From Desulfomonile sp963700305 (GTDB taxonomy: Bacteria > Desulfobacterota > Desulfomonilia > Desulfomonilales > Desulfomonilaceae): a DNA stretch of 64,000 bases. Position 1 is the first letter of the stretch; each line of letters begins with the position of its first letter. Under the pieces are notes generated by a model that did no database searches, was not told the DNA's origin, and was given only the letters and a program-made list of their open reading frames with translations. The stretch is taken from the NCBI GenBank assembly GCA_963700305.1, contig CAVOXB010000026.1, positions 248,001 through 312,000 on the forward strand, read 5' to 3'. Shown piece by piece: positions 1 through 7,754 of the stretch. The translations under genes were made by a program, and so were the position numbers.

Positions 1-258
1 CGTCAATCCGACGGGGTCAATACTAAATGCGTCCAGAGCGGCTTCAAGCTTTAGGCCTCCTCTGCTGACGTAAGGGAGGTCCTCTCTGATGATGAGATCC
101 GCGTCGATTGGCACTTCTTTTCCCGGTTTTTCCGCAACAATCCCATCCACAGTGACTTTGCCTGCCATAATGAGAGCTCTAGCCCTATGGCGTGAAGACG
201 TAAATCCACGTTCCACTATCAAAGAATCCAGTCTATTTTTGGGGACTTTTTGCGTCAC
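1..258 (-). CDS. tlyA: TlyA-family rRNA methyltransferase, N-terminal part (cut by window edge)
   Basis: Only the first ~86 codons are present; the gene runs off the left edge. The translation carries the family's N-terminal S4 RNA-binding domain, with RLDSLIVERGF, SRHRARALIMAGKVTVDG and PYVSRGGLKLEAALDAF in the usual order. Members bind rRNA through S4 and methylate it (2'-O-methylcytidine in characterised homologues); the catalytic Rossmann domain is off-window. The start is GTG at 258: the codon immediately upstream in frame is a TAA stop, and a GGGAG sits about a dozen bases upstream. Family assignment is firm; the exact target base cannot be inferred. Confidence 0.85.
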   Translation of the reverse strand, partial: MTQKVPKNRLDSLIVERGFTSSRHRARALIMAGKVTVDGIVAEKPGKEVPIDADLIIREDLPYVSRGGLKLEAALDAFSIDPVGLT

Positions 259-537
259 TTATGAGATGACTCCCAACAGGAAATTCATCGTAGGCTAGCA
301 GCGATTCTAATTGGAAACGATCCGGAAACGAAGGTCAATTTGGAATTAATGCCAAATGCGTGTGTCGATCCGTGAATTGCGAGAACCAAGAAGGCGAAGC
401 AACCCCTATAACTAACTTCCTGAGATTGCTTCGCGACGGTAGCAGGGACATTTTTTGCGGTTAGTTGCCGCTTGAAGTGACCAAAAGTCGTCCAATTTTG
501 AAGAGCCCCTAAGAAATGAGCTCAATGAATTAAGAGA

Positions 538-1393
538 TCATGCGGGCAAGAGCGATTCAGCGCCAAGAGATTCCAGTTCACGACGCAATTTGCGGAGCGC
601 TCGCTGCTCAAGCTGGCGAATTCTTTCGCGTGTGGTTCCGAAATGATCACCGAGTTTCTGGAGCGTCCAGGGCGACTCGTCAAGAAATCGTTTGTCTATG
701 ATGAAGCGTTCTCTGGGATCAAGTTTGCCCATAGCCTGTTGCGTGATCTCCGGCAAAGATGCTTCCGCCTCTTTTTGAATCATTAATTCTTCCTGATCCG
801 GAGAAGTGTCTTTAAGAAATTCTATTGCTTCTTGGCCGTTCTCGCCTCCCACCATCTCGTTTAGCGACCATTCCCGCGCTCGGATGCGAGCCTCGATTTC
901 TATGACATCATCCTCTTTTACTCTCAGTTGATCCGCCAGCTCTTTTATTCGTCCTTCTCTGGATTCGATGTCCAGGTGTTCGCCTATTTCTCCCATTCGG
1001 TAGAAGAGCTTTCTTTGAGCCTTGGTTGTTCCAAGTTTGACCAAGCTCCATGATTTAATAATAAGATTTCTCATGTACGCTTTTATCCACCAGATAGCGA
1101 AGGAAATCAGTCGGTAGCCCTTGTACGGATCGAACCTCTTCAGCGCCTTCATCAGCCCGATGCTTCCTTCCTGGACCAGATCCTGAACCGGAAGCAGATA
1201 ATGTCTATACTGAAAAGCAACTTTCACTACGATCGGCAGATGAGGAAACCACCAGTTCGTGAGCGGCGTCACGATCCCCCGTTTTCTTGTACTTGACGGC
1301 GAGCTCGTATTCTCGCTCGGGCGATAACGGCCTAATGTGTCTTACTTGACTGAGAAAGCTGTCGAACCCGTTGACTGCGATCGGATAGTTCAT
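538..1393 (-). CDS. rpoH: RpoH-like sigma-32 family factor (one frameshift)
   Basis: Alternative sigma factor of the heat-shock (sigma-32) family. Corrected length is about 284 residues, normal for RpoH. Region 2 (DLVQEGSIGLMKALKRFDP and the WWIKAYMRN segment), the RpoH-box-like QRKLF near residue 126 that distinguishes this group from RpoD, and the region 4.2 helix-turn-helix (LGDHFGTTRERIRQLEQRAL, near residues 245-265) are all visible. The ATG has a strong AGGAGGGG upstream. One extra base near 1243 shifts the frame between LVVS and HLPIVVKVAF; removing it restores a family-perfect join. As the gene is otherwise intact, a sequence error is more likely than decay. It probably directs stress-response transcription; its regulon is not visible. 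Confidence 0.8.
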
Positions 1394-1476
1394 CAGCCCC
1401 TCCTTTTTAGTTTGACTTTGCTCTGTTCTTTGATTCTTGGGAGCTCTTTATCATTTATATTGGCTATTGTGCGTTA

Positions 1477-1505
1477 CAGTGGAGACTGTCAAGCCTAATC
1501 CACTG
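1477..1505 (-). promoter_or_regulatory. Inverted repeat CAGTGGA-N15-TCCACTG overlapping a TTGACA
   Basis: Arms at 1477-1483 and 1499-1505 are exact reverse complements. The spacer contains a minus-strand TTGACA, about 90 bases upstream of the rpoH start. This geometry suits a repressor site over a promoter, but no regulator is identified and chance cannot be excluded. Confidence 0.3.
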
Positions 1506-1575
1506 CAATAACATTTCCACCAATTTGATTCCTGAACGGCAAAAAAGTTTCATAATTTAGGGTAATGGAAACAAT

Positions 1576-1592
1576 GTGAACAGCCTGTTTAC
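1576..1592. promoter_or_regulatory. Near-perfect palindrome GTGAACAG-C-CTGTTTAC
   Basis: 17-bp dyad with one mismatch, in the intergenic region between cbiO and rpoH. Possible operator; function unknown. Confidence 0.25.
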
Positions 1593-1740
1593 AGTGGAAG
1601 CCCAATGTCATGGACGATAATCAATTACGACAAATACTGAATGCGTTTTACCTGTCCTGGGATAGTTACCGCAAGGTCCGGAAGAGCTCTAAAAAGCTAT
1701 CGTTACAATGCGGAAGGGAGAGCAGATCGAGATACAGCAA

Positions 1741-2382
1741 TCAGGCGTCGACAATCCTGCCCCTTATAATCCGGAAAAGTTTATTCGTGGTTCGACTTAC
1801 GAACTCACGATCATGGGAAATGACGATGTAGCTGAGGTCTAGTCGGTTTAAGATATCTATTATTCGTTCGGTAGTCTCTTCGTCCAGTCCATTCGTGGGC
1901 TCGTCCAGGATCAGAATTTCTGGCTCCATAGCCAGCACCGTTGCCAATGAAACGAGCCGTTTCTCACCGCCAGACAATTTGTATGTGATGCGGTCCTCGA
2001 AGCCATTCAGCTGAAGCGCTGCCAGTGTGGTTGAAACGATTCTTTTGGCCTCTTCAGGCGTCTTCCCCATGTTAAGGGGGCCGAACGCGACGTCTTCCAT
2101 TACTGTTGGGCAAAAGAGCTGGTCGTCCGCGTCTTGAAACAGGAACCCGATTCTGCCACGTATGTCAGCGAAATCAGGCTCCTTTATCCGTTTTTTCCCC
2201 AATATTTCGACTGTTCCGGATTCAGGAAAGGAAAGGCCCATGATTATGTGGCAAAGAGTGGTCTTTCCCGACCCATTAGGGCCGACCAGCCCCACGCGAT
2301 CCCCACGGACCATGGAAAAGTTCAGTCCGTCCAGTACGTAACGAGCGTTATACCTGAATCGAATTTCCTGAAGTCGGATCAT
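1741..2382 (-). CDS. cbiO: ATP-binding subunit of an ECF-type Ni/Co transporter
   Basis: Cytoplasmic ATPase that powers group-I energy-coupling-factor uptake. About 213 residues, with Walker A GPNGSGKTT (residues ~34-42), Q-loop, signature LSGGEKR (~136-142), Walker B ILILDEPTNGLD (~156-167) and an ISHD switch. I place the start at 2382, where ATG overlaps the cbiQ stop as ATGA, rather than at the in-frame ATG seven codons upstream; the overlap implies translational coupling. It is the third gene of nikL-cbiQ-cbiO. Nickel versus cobalt specificity cannot be read from this subunit; the NikL partner favours nickel or cobalt over other ECF cargos. Confidence 0.9.
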   Translation of the reverse strand: MIRLQEIRFRYNARYVLDGLNFSMVRGDRVGLVGPNGSGKTTLCHIIMGLSFPESGTVEILGKKRIKEPDFADIRGRIGFLFQDADDQLFCPTVMEDVAFGPLNMGKTPEEAKRIVSTTLAALQLNGFEDRITYKLSGGEKRLVSLATVLAMEPEILILDEPTNGLDEETTERIIDILNRLDLSYIVISHDREFVSRTTNKLFRIIRGRIVDA

Positions 2383-3122
2383 CTTACGATCAGCAAACAA
2401 CATGAGAATAAGACACTGGACGCTGCCACAACGTAATCGCTGTTCTTCATCCTACAATCGTGGAGCATATAGAATCTGCCTTTGAATGCTCGGCATTTCA
2501 TTGCAGCGAAAATTCGGCCCGACCTGTCGAAGCTTCGGACGAGCAGCATTCCCATCAAATAGGCATATGATCGATATGTATGTAGATTGGTGCGGGCTTT
2601 GAAGCCTCGTATTCGCATAGCGTTGGAAAGCCTATGATATTCTTCATGAATGACGTGAATGTAACGAAAACAGAAAAAAAACAAATGCACCAGCTTGTCC
2701 GATACTCCCATGCGGCTCAGGGCGTGAACGAGGCTGAACACCGAGGAAGTTCCCAGCAACGCAATGACCATAAGTATTACCGCATTTGACTTCAGTGCGA
2801 TCAAGGCTGCGTAAATGAGGCCTTCCATGTGGACGTCCAAGGGTCCGATTGAATATATTATTCGGCCAGGATAAGTGAAAGGCAGGAAAAGACAAAGGAA
2901 AAGCACAAAAGTATTAACAACAGCTACTCGCCGCATTACCCGAGCCAGGTTGATCCTAGCAGCCACAATTAAAGCCAGGGGCAAAACCAAGGCCATAGCT
3001 GCAGTGTTGATGCTGTTGGTGAGCGCCACCACTACGGAGAAAACGAACGTCACTATGATCTTTACCCTCGGATCCAATGTGTGAATCAACGAGTTGCCCA
3101 AGGCAAATTCTTCAATCTGCAT
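2379..3122 (-). CDS. cbiQ: Transmembrane (T) component of an ECF Ni/Co transporter
   Basis: 247 residues with several hydrophobic segments (roughly residues 25-75 and 95-125) and a long cytoplasmic region. RIRGFKART (~173) and FAAMKCRAFKGR (~206) correspond to the two Ala-Arg-Gly-type coupling-helix motifs that contact the ATPase in CbiQ/EcfT. It sits 15 bases after nikL and overlaps cbiO by 4 bases, so the three genes form one operon. Inner-membrane location is inferred from composition. No substrate-specific CbiM/NikM component is adjacent, which is unusual for this transporter class. Confidence 0.88.
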   Translation of the reverse strand: MQIEEFALGNSLIHTLDPRVKIIVTFVFSVVVALTNSINTAAMALVLPLALIVAARINLARVMRRVAVVNTFVLFLCLFLPFTYPGRIIYSIGPLDVHMEGLIYAALIALKSNAVILMVIALLGTSSVFSLVHALSRMGVSDKLVHLFFFCFRYIHVIHEEYHRLSNAMRIRGFKARTNLHTYRSYAYLMGMLLVRSFDRSGRIFAAMKCRAFKGRFYMLHDCRMKNSDYVVAASSVLFSCCLLIVR

Positions 3123-3137
3123 TTTTTGTCTTTCCTG

Positions 3138-3773
3138 CTACATGATCTGTTTTTCGCCAGTCTGTTTCTTAGGCTTGAAATAGGCCCACATGCCCACCAT
3201 CCCGAATATCCATCCGATGCCGCCGATTACCTCTACGATAGTGGGGCCCTTATCTTTCTGTTCTGCCAGCAGCTTGCGGACTCTGGCATCCACAATGTCT
3301 TCCACGGTCTTTTTCAGCAAGATATGGTCCTGCATGGGTGATTGCGCAATTACATTTTGTTTGGGGTCTGAGGCGCGAGCGATTTCGGCAGGAGTCTCTG
3401 CTGCTGATTGATTCAGGTCTTGACTCTTGATGGTGAAATCCGCTTTGTGGCCATCGCTCGAACTGATTACTACTTTGACGTCCCCAGAGATTTTTGGCAG
3501 GTCTGCGATCTTTACTGAATAAATACCGTTCGAGTCAGTCTTACCCTCATGTATCTTTCCGCCGTTAGCATCGAAAAACTGGACCGCGCAGTCAATTGCT
3601 TTGGCTTTTCCACTGAAATAGCCTTCTGCGACTATCTTGTCATTTTCCACGTACGCAAAGACATTTGCCTTGTGAGCCCACGATTCAGGCGCGACAATCG
3701 CGAGCGCGGCCGCAGCTCCGATCAGCATCAGAAATCTGGAAGCATTTGCGTGCCGTGTGCCTGACCGCTGCAA
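3138..3773 (-). CDS. nikL: NikL-like accessory protein of a Ni/Co ECF transporter
   Basis: About 211 residues: an N-terminal export signal (hydrophobic stretch LMLIGAAAALAIVAPESWA, cleavage likely before HKANVF), a carboxypeptidase-regulatory-like beta domain (AYVENDKIVAEGYFSG, GKIHEGKTDSNGIYSVKI), a linker with a short coiled coil, and a C-terminal membrane helix (VIGGIGWIFGMVGMWAYF) followed by lysines. This layout matches NikL/CbiL accessory subunits that accompany NikM-type transporters and face the periplasm. The start is TTG at 3773 with GGAG seven bases upstream; the next in-frame ATG (residue 16) would remove the charged N-region of the signal. It is the first gene after a sigma-70-like promoter. 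Confidence 0.78.
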   Translation of the reverse strand: MQRSGTRHANASRFLMLIGAAAALAIVAPESWAHKANVFAYVENDKIVAEGYFSGKAKAIDCAVQFFDANGGKIHEGKTDSNGIYSVKIADLPKISGDVKVVISSSDGHKADFTIKSQDLNQSAAETPAEIARASDPKQNVIAQSPMQDHILLKKTVEDIVDARVRKLLAEQKDKGPTIVEVIGGIGWIFGMVGMWAYFKPKKQTGEKQIM

Positions 3774-3841
3774 TTTGGTTCTCCGCGTGATTGTGATGAT
3801 GTTATGAGACTACGTATTCGGATCATGTCATCTTTTGTTAA

Positions 3842-3870
3842 TTGATAGCATCTCGGAAAGGGATTGTCAA
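3842..3870 (-). promoter_or_regulatory. Sigma-70-like promoter for nikL-cbiQ-cbiO
   Basis: On the minus strand TTGACA (3870-3865), a 17-base spacer and TATCAA (3847-3842). It lies between the transposase gene and nikL, so the operon keeps its own promoter despite the neighbouring IS. Confidence 0.6.
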
Positions 3871-3935
3871 TTCTCATTTCTAAAACCGTTAATAATCGTC
3901 TGGCTTCCTAGATCGCGGGTCAAGAAAAGTAAAAA

Positions 3936-4005
3936 ACCTCGTTGCCCCTGAGGTTTCAGGGGGATGAGAATGCTTTTACCACGAAGAATCTATCACCAAC
4001 GAGGT
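3936..4005 (+). promoter_or_regulatory. Potential RNA hairpin masking the transposase ribosome-binding site
   Basis: ACCTCGTTG (3936-3944) is the exact reverse complement of CAACGAGGT (3997-4005), and the second arm contains the GAGGTG ribosome-binding site of the transposase. Inside lies a second perfect hairpin, CCCCTGA-GGTT-TCAGGGG (3945-3962). A transcript entering from upstream could fold and block translation. Whether the first arm is IS or flanking DNA depends on the unresolved IS end. Confidence 0.4.
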
Positions 4006-5621
4006 GAAGCGAGTATGGCACAAGGTCTTCTTCCATTCCAGTATGAAATAGAAAAGAGAGACGGGGGGCTCACAGCGCTTGCGGGGCTGCCTGCATACGT
4101 GGAATTCGCTCATGCGATGGGTTTAGGGCGCCTCATATCCGAGCATGTGCGGGTTCGTCAGGGTAATCAGGGCTGGACGGACGAACAGATGGCGCTGCCG
4201 CTGATCTGGTTGAATGTTGCGGGAGGAGACTGCGTTGACGATGTCAGGGTACTGGAGAGTGACGAGGGGTTCTGTCGATTTCTTCGGGAGATTGAGGGCT
4301 ATGGTCGAACGGGTTCGGAAAAGCGGGCGCTGAGAAGACGGTGGCGCAAAGCAAGGACCCGGACAGTGCCGTCTGAGACCATTATCCGTGAGTGGCTGGC
4401 GTGTTTTCACGATTTCGAGCAGGAGAAGCAAAAGGAGCCCCATAAGGCTTTCATTCACCGGCCCACGGAGCATCTGATGGGTTTGATCGAGTGCAATGCG
4501 GGCTTTGCGGCAGAGATGCAGAGGAAATCTCCGGAGACCACGGCTACCGTGGACATGGACGCAACCGTGTCACAGACGCACAAGAAGGAGGCGGAATATT
4601 GTTACCTGAAATACAAGGCGTATCAGCCGCTGAACTTTTATTGGGCCGAGCAGCGACTCATCCTGTTCAGCGAATTCCGAGACGGCAATGTTCCCGCCAA
4701 TTATGATCTTCTCCGTGCATTCGAGCAAACGTTGGGGTTTGTGCCCTCTGGCGTGAAGACGGTGTATCTGCGTTCGGATGCGGCAGGATATCAAGAGGAT
4801 CTCCTCAAATACTGCGCTGAGGGGAAAAATAAACGATTCGGGACCATAGGTTTCGCTGTGGGAGCGCCGGTGAACGAGGCATATCGGCAAGCAGTGGCAG
4901 ATGTAGCGGACGAGGATTGGCAGCCTTTGTATCGAGAGTTGAAGGGGAAGCTGGTGGATACGTGCCAGGAGTATGCTGAAGTCTGTTTCGTGCCCACGTG
5001 GGCTGGGCGCAAGAAGCACGGTCCGGAGTATCGGTATCTTGCGATTCGTGAACCCCTCGAACAGCAGGCCCTCCCCGGCCTGGATGATCAGCTGAGTTTG
5101 CCGTTTCAGACCATGAATTGGGGGAGAGTGAAGTACAAGGTTACGGGCATTGTGACGAACCGAGACTGTGCGGCCGATGAACTCATCTGGTGGTATCGAG
5201 GCCGGTGCGGGAAGTCTGAAGAAGCGCATTCGATCATGAAGGAGGACCTGGCAGGAGGGAAGTTTCCTTCCGGTCTTTTTGGAGCCAATGCCGCATGGTG
5301 GCAGATCATGATTCTTGCGTTCAATCTGAATTCGGCCATGAAGCGCTTGGTATTGGGGGGAAGCTGGGTAAATCGTCGTCTCAAGGCGATTCGCTTCTGG
5401 CTGATCAAGGCGCCGGGACGTGTGCTCACACACTCTCGACACCTTATCGTTCGGCTGGTTGGGGGGCATGCGTCGAACGAGATACTTCTCGAAGCGCGAA
5501 GGAGGATGATGTGCCTGTGCGATTCGGGCTAAGACAAAGACGCGGGGGCAAAGTGGGGCTGGGAGGGGGCTGAGAAGAGCCGGGGGGAATAGTTTGCTCA
5601 GAAAACAGCCCGAATCAGGGG
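3945..5621 (+). mobile_element. IS1380-family insertion sequence (ends approximate)
   Basis: One transposase gene with short flanks. CCCCTGA at 3945 and its reverse complement TCAGGGG ending at 5621 give a 1.68-kb unit, a size normal for IS1380 elements, but the inverted repeat is clearly shared for only about 7 bases and I see no target duplication. Treat both ends as provisional. Confidence 0.5.
4015..5532 (+). CDS. IS1380-family DDE transposase
   Basis: About 505 residues, full length. It begins MAQGLLPFQYEIE and GGLTALAGLPAYVEF, typical of IS1380 transposases. Acidic catalytic candidates lie in ATVDMDATVSQTHKK, VYLRSDAAGYQEDLL and the C-terminal GRCGKSEEAHSIMKEDLAGG (the Y/G-R-C-x-x-E-like region). 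I choose ATG 4015, preceded by GAGGTGAAG, over an in-frame ATG at 3964 that has no ribosome-binding site and lies within a hairpin. No frameshift or stop interrupts it, so it may be active. It cuts and re-joins the element's own ends. Confidence 0.92.
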   Translation: MAQGLLPFQYEIEKRDGGLTALAGLPAYVEFAHAMGLGRLISEHVRVRQGNQGWTDEQMALPLIWLNVAGGDCVDDVRVLESDEGFCRFLREIEGYGRTGSEKRALRRRWRKARTRTVPSETIIREWLACFHDFEQEKQKEPHKAFIHRPTEHLMGLIECNAGFAAEMQRKSPETTATVDMDATVSQTHKKEAEYCYLKYKAYQPLNFYWAEQRLILFSEFRDGNVPANYDLLRAFEQTLGFVPSGVKTVYLRSDAAGYQEDLLKYCAEGKNKRFGTIGFAVGAPVNEAYRQAVADVADEDWQPLYRELKGKLVDTCQEYAEVCFVPTWAGRKKHGPEYRYLAIREPLEQQALPGLDDQLSLPFQTMNWGRVKYKVTGIVTNRDCAADELIWWYRGRCGKSEEAHSIMKEDLAGGKFPSGLFGANAAWWQIMILAFNLNSAMKRLVLGGSWVNRRLKAIRFWLIKAPGRVLTHSRHLIVRLVGGHASNEILLEARRRMMCLCDSG

Positions 5622-5844
5622 AAGGGACATACATTTTGAGCAGTCGCCCAGTCAGACCTCATCTATGGGCCTCACTGCCGACGTGAACTCATTCATTTGG
5701 TACTTCGGAACCAAATACCGGCGACATGACAAAACTAGACCGTGGATTATGGGCTTGACTTTCCGTTGAAAAAGTGAGCCTTTTCGACTAAAATCGGATG
5801 TTTTATTGATACCAAGAATTCCGACGGCAAGGGAAGGTGGAGCA
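5533..5844. other. IS right flank and tyrS leader
   Basis: Contains the presumed right end of the IS, the tyrS promoter (5766-5794) and a short leader. No T-box-like structure or other gene was recognised. Confidence 0.5.
5766..5794 (+). promoter_or_regulatory. Sigma-70-like promoter of tyrS
   Basis: TTGAAA (5766-5771), 17-base spacer, TAAAAT (5789-5794), about 50 bases before the tyrS start. Confidence 0.65.
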
Positions 5845-7086
5845 ATGTCGTTTCCAGATATCGATACCCAGATGACCATGATCATGCGAGGCGTGGAAGA
5901 AATCATTCACGAAGAGGAAATGCGCCAGAGAATCAAGTGGAGCACTGAAAAGAATATCCCGCTTAGGATAAAGCTCGGGGTGGATCCCACCGCTGCGGAC
6001 ATTCATTTAGGCCACATGGTCACAATCAGGAAGCTTAAGCATTTTCAAGATTTGGGCCATACGGCGATATTCCTTGTCGGTGATTTTACCACGCGCATTG
6101 GAGATCCCACGGAACGCAGCGAAGCCAGAATCAGGCTCACCAAGGAACAGGTCTGGGAGCACGCGAAGACATTCAGGCAGCAGGTGTTCAAGATTCTCAG
6201 CGAAGAGAAGACCGAGCTTCGCAGTAATGGCGAGTGGTTTGATTCCATGACTTTCGCAGACTGTCTGGATCTGGCCTACAGATCCACGGTTGCAAGAATG
6301 CTCGAGAGGAACGATTTCGAGAAGCGCTTCAAGGAAGGCAGCCCGATCAGCATAACTGAATTTTTGTATCCTCTGATGCAGGGCTACGATTCGGTGGCCT
6401 TGAAATGTGATGTGGAGTTGGGAGGCACGGATCAGAAATTCAATTTGTTGGCAGGCCGTGACATGCAAATACAACATAATCAACCTGCACAAATAGTGTT
6501 GATGACTCCGCTAATCGAAGGGCTCGACGGCGCTAAAAAGATGAGCAAGACCGAGCGCAACTACATTGCGGTAGATGATACTCCTGAAGATATGTTCGGG
6601 AAGACAATGTCCATTCAGGACAACCTTATTGTGAAATATTTCACACTGCTCACCGATGTGGATGAAAACGAAGTCCGCAAATACGGCCAGGCCCTTACGG
6701 AATTTGAAAGACACCAGGAGGCCGGTGATCCTTTCCATCCCATGAACATAAAGAAGGCTCTCGCTCGAGCGATAGTCACAGAGTACCACAACGCGGAAGG
6801 AGCGAAAGCCGGTGAAGATCATTTCGAGAAAGTGGTTCAGCGCAAAGAAACCCCGGATGATATGCCTCTACGATCTTTCACCAGCGACAAGGTCGGCGCG
6901 ATTGAATTGGTGGCGAATCTGGCATCTGTTTCTGCTTCTGAGGCCAGGCGTCTGATAACCCAGGGCGGCGTCAAGGTGGAGGGCAACAAGATCTCCGACC
7001 CCGCCCAGGAAGTCGGCTTAACCTCGTCAGAGCAGGTGGTTCAGGTCGGGAAACGAAGGTTTTTTAGAGTACCGATATGTGTCTGA
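5845..7086 (+). CDS. tyrS: Tyrosyl-tRNA synthetase
   Basis: Cytoplasmic class-I aminoacyl-tRNA synthetase charging tRNA-Tyr. About 413 residues with HIGH as HLGH (~54-57), GGTDQKFNLLAGR in the tyrosine pocket, and KMSKS as KMSKT (~232-236), followed by an anticodon-binding region and a C-terminal S4 domain (SASEARRLITQGGVKVEG, ~365-385). I prefer the start MSFPDID at 5845, with AAGGTGGAG just upstream, over the in-frame ATG thirteen codons earlier, which lacks a ribosome-binding site. Its own promoter lies at 5766-5794, so the upstream IS does not interrupt expression. The ferritin-like gene follows after 52 bases and may be co-transcribed. Confidence 0.96.
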   Translation: MSFPDIDTQMTMIMRGVEEIIHEEEMRQRIKWSTEKNIPLRIKLGVDPTAADIHLGHMVTIRKLKHFQDLGHTAIFLVGDFTTRIGDPTERSEARIRLTKEQVWEHAKTFRQQVFKILSEEKTELRSNGEWFDSMTFADCLDLAYRSTVARMLERNDFEKRFKEGSPISITEFLYPLMQGYDSVALKCDVELGGTDQKFNLLAGRDMQIQHNQPAQIVLMTPLIEGLDGAKKMSKTERNYIAVDDTPEDMFGKTMSIQDNLIVKYFTLLTDVDENEVRKYGQALTEFERHQEAGDPFHPMNIKKALARAIVTEYHNAEGAKAGEDHFEKVVQRKETPDDMPLRSFTSDKVGAIELVANLASVSASEARRLITQGGVKVEGNKISDPAQEVGLTSSEQVVQVGKRRFFRVPICV

Positions 7087-7138
7087 ATAGCTTTTCATTT
7101 GCGCCTTTAGCTGGTAACGAGACACACGGGGGTTTCTA

Positions 7139-7645
7139 GTGGACGAAACTGTTCTTCAGGATCTCGTACGAACGTTGGAGGTCATGGCTGAAGCAGAAAA
7201 GACCGTGGGGGAGTTCTACGAGTCTTGCTCAGTATTTTTTCAACACGATGCCGACTTCTGGTCGAAGCTTGCCGACGAAGAAGCTATTCATGCGGATGTT
7301 CTGACAAGACTGAGCAAAATGGTAATGCGCAAACCGCATGAATATGAGCCTGGGAAATTGCCCTCTGTTGCTGCGTTAAGGACCTTCATCTCTCGACTGC
7401 ATTCAGATCGCGAGCGACTGAAGAACGGCACTCTCACCATGCACGATGCTCTGTTGGCAGCCTATCTCACAGAAATGACAGTAATTGAATGTAACTATAC
7501 CGAGGTAGTTCAAACGGCCAACTCGAAGTGTCTGGAAGCCCTGGAAAACCTCGCCACAGCCACTGTCCAGCACAGAGGCAGAATCAAAGATAAGATGCAG
7601 GATTTTCGGAAAATTGAGCCGGCCGGCCGAGTTCAGGGACGATAA
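7139..7645 (+). CDS. Ferritin-like / rubrerythrin-type diiron protein
   Basis: 168 residues, all helical, with a rubrerythrin-like pattern: E20/E25 in EAEKTVGEFYESC, E48-x-x-H51 in ADEEAIHAD, then a second half with EMTVIECNYTEV (~111-122) and a late HRGRI. These are plausible di-iron ligands of a four-helix bundle. There is no C-terminal rubredoxin domain. The start is GTG at 7139 with GGGGGT upstream. Family members detoxify peroxide or store iron in anaerobes; the exact role here is inference. Confidence 0.7.
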   Translation: MDETVLQDLVRTLEVMAEAEKTVGEFYESCSVFFQHDADFWSKLADEEAIHADVLTRLSKMVMRKPHEYEPGKLPSVAALRTFISRLHSDRERLKNGTLTMHDALLAAYLTEMTVIECNYTEVVQTANSKCLEALENLATATVQHRGRIKDKMQDFRKIEPAGRVQGR

Positions 7646-7754
7646 TCGTATGCCCCTTGGTGGCTGCTAATCGTATGAAGGCGCCTTTGCGGTCTTACCA
7701 GGATCGGCTGATCATTAGCTAAGCTTTGTGGTTTTCATCTATGAACAAATGCTC

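Larger units (their letters stand above)
1394..1740. other. Intergenic region upstream of rpoH
   Basis: No gene is visible. It holds two dyad sequences (listed separately) and a TTGACA on the minus strand at about 1486-1491, overlapping one dyad, without a convincing -10 at standard spacing. Confidence 0.5.

Noticed and set aside
4570..5634. A 354-codon minus-strand ORF opposite the transposase gene
   Set aside because: It is a shadow of the IS1380 transposase, which has clear family motifs and a ribosome-binding site on the plus strand.
3774..5640. IS insertion as the cause of the missing cbiM
   Set aside because: A full promoter for nikL lies between the IS and nikL, and tyrS follows the IS directly, so no operon is cut here.
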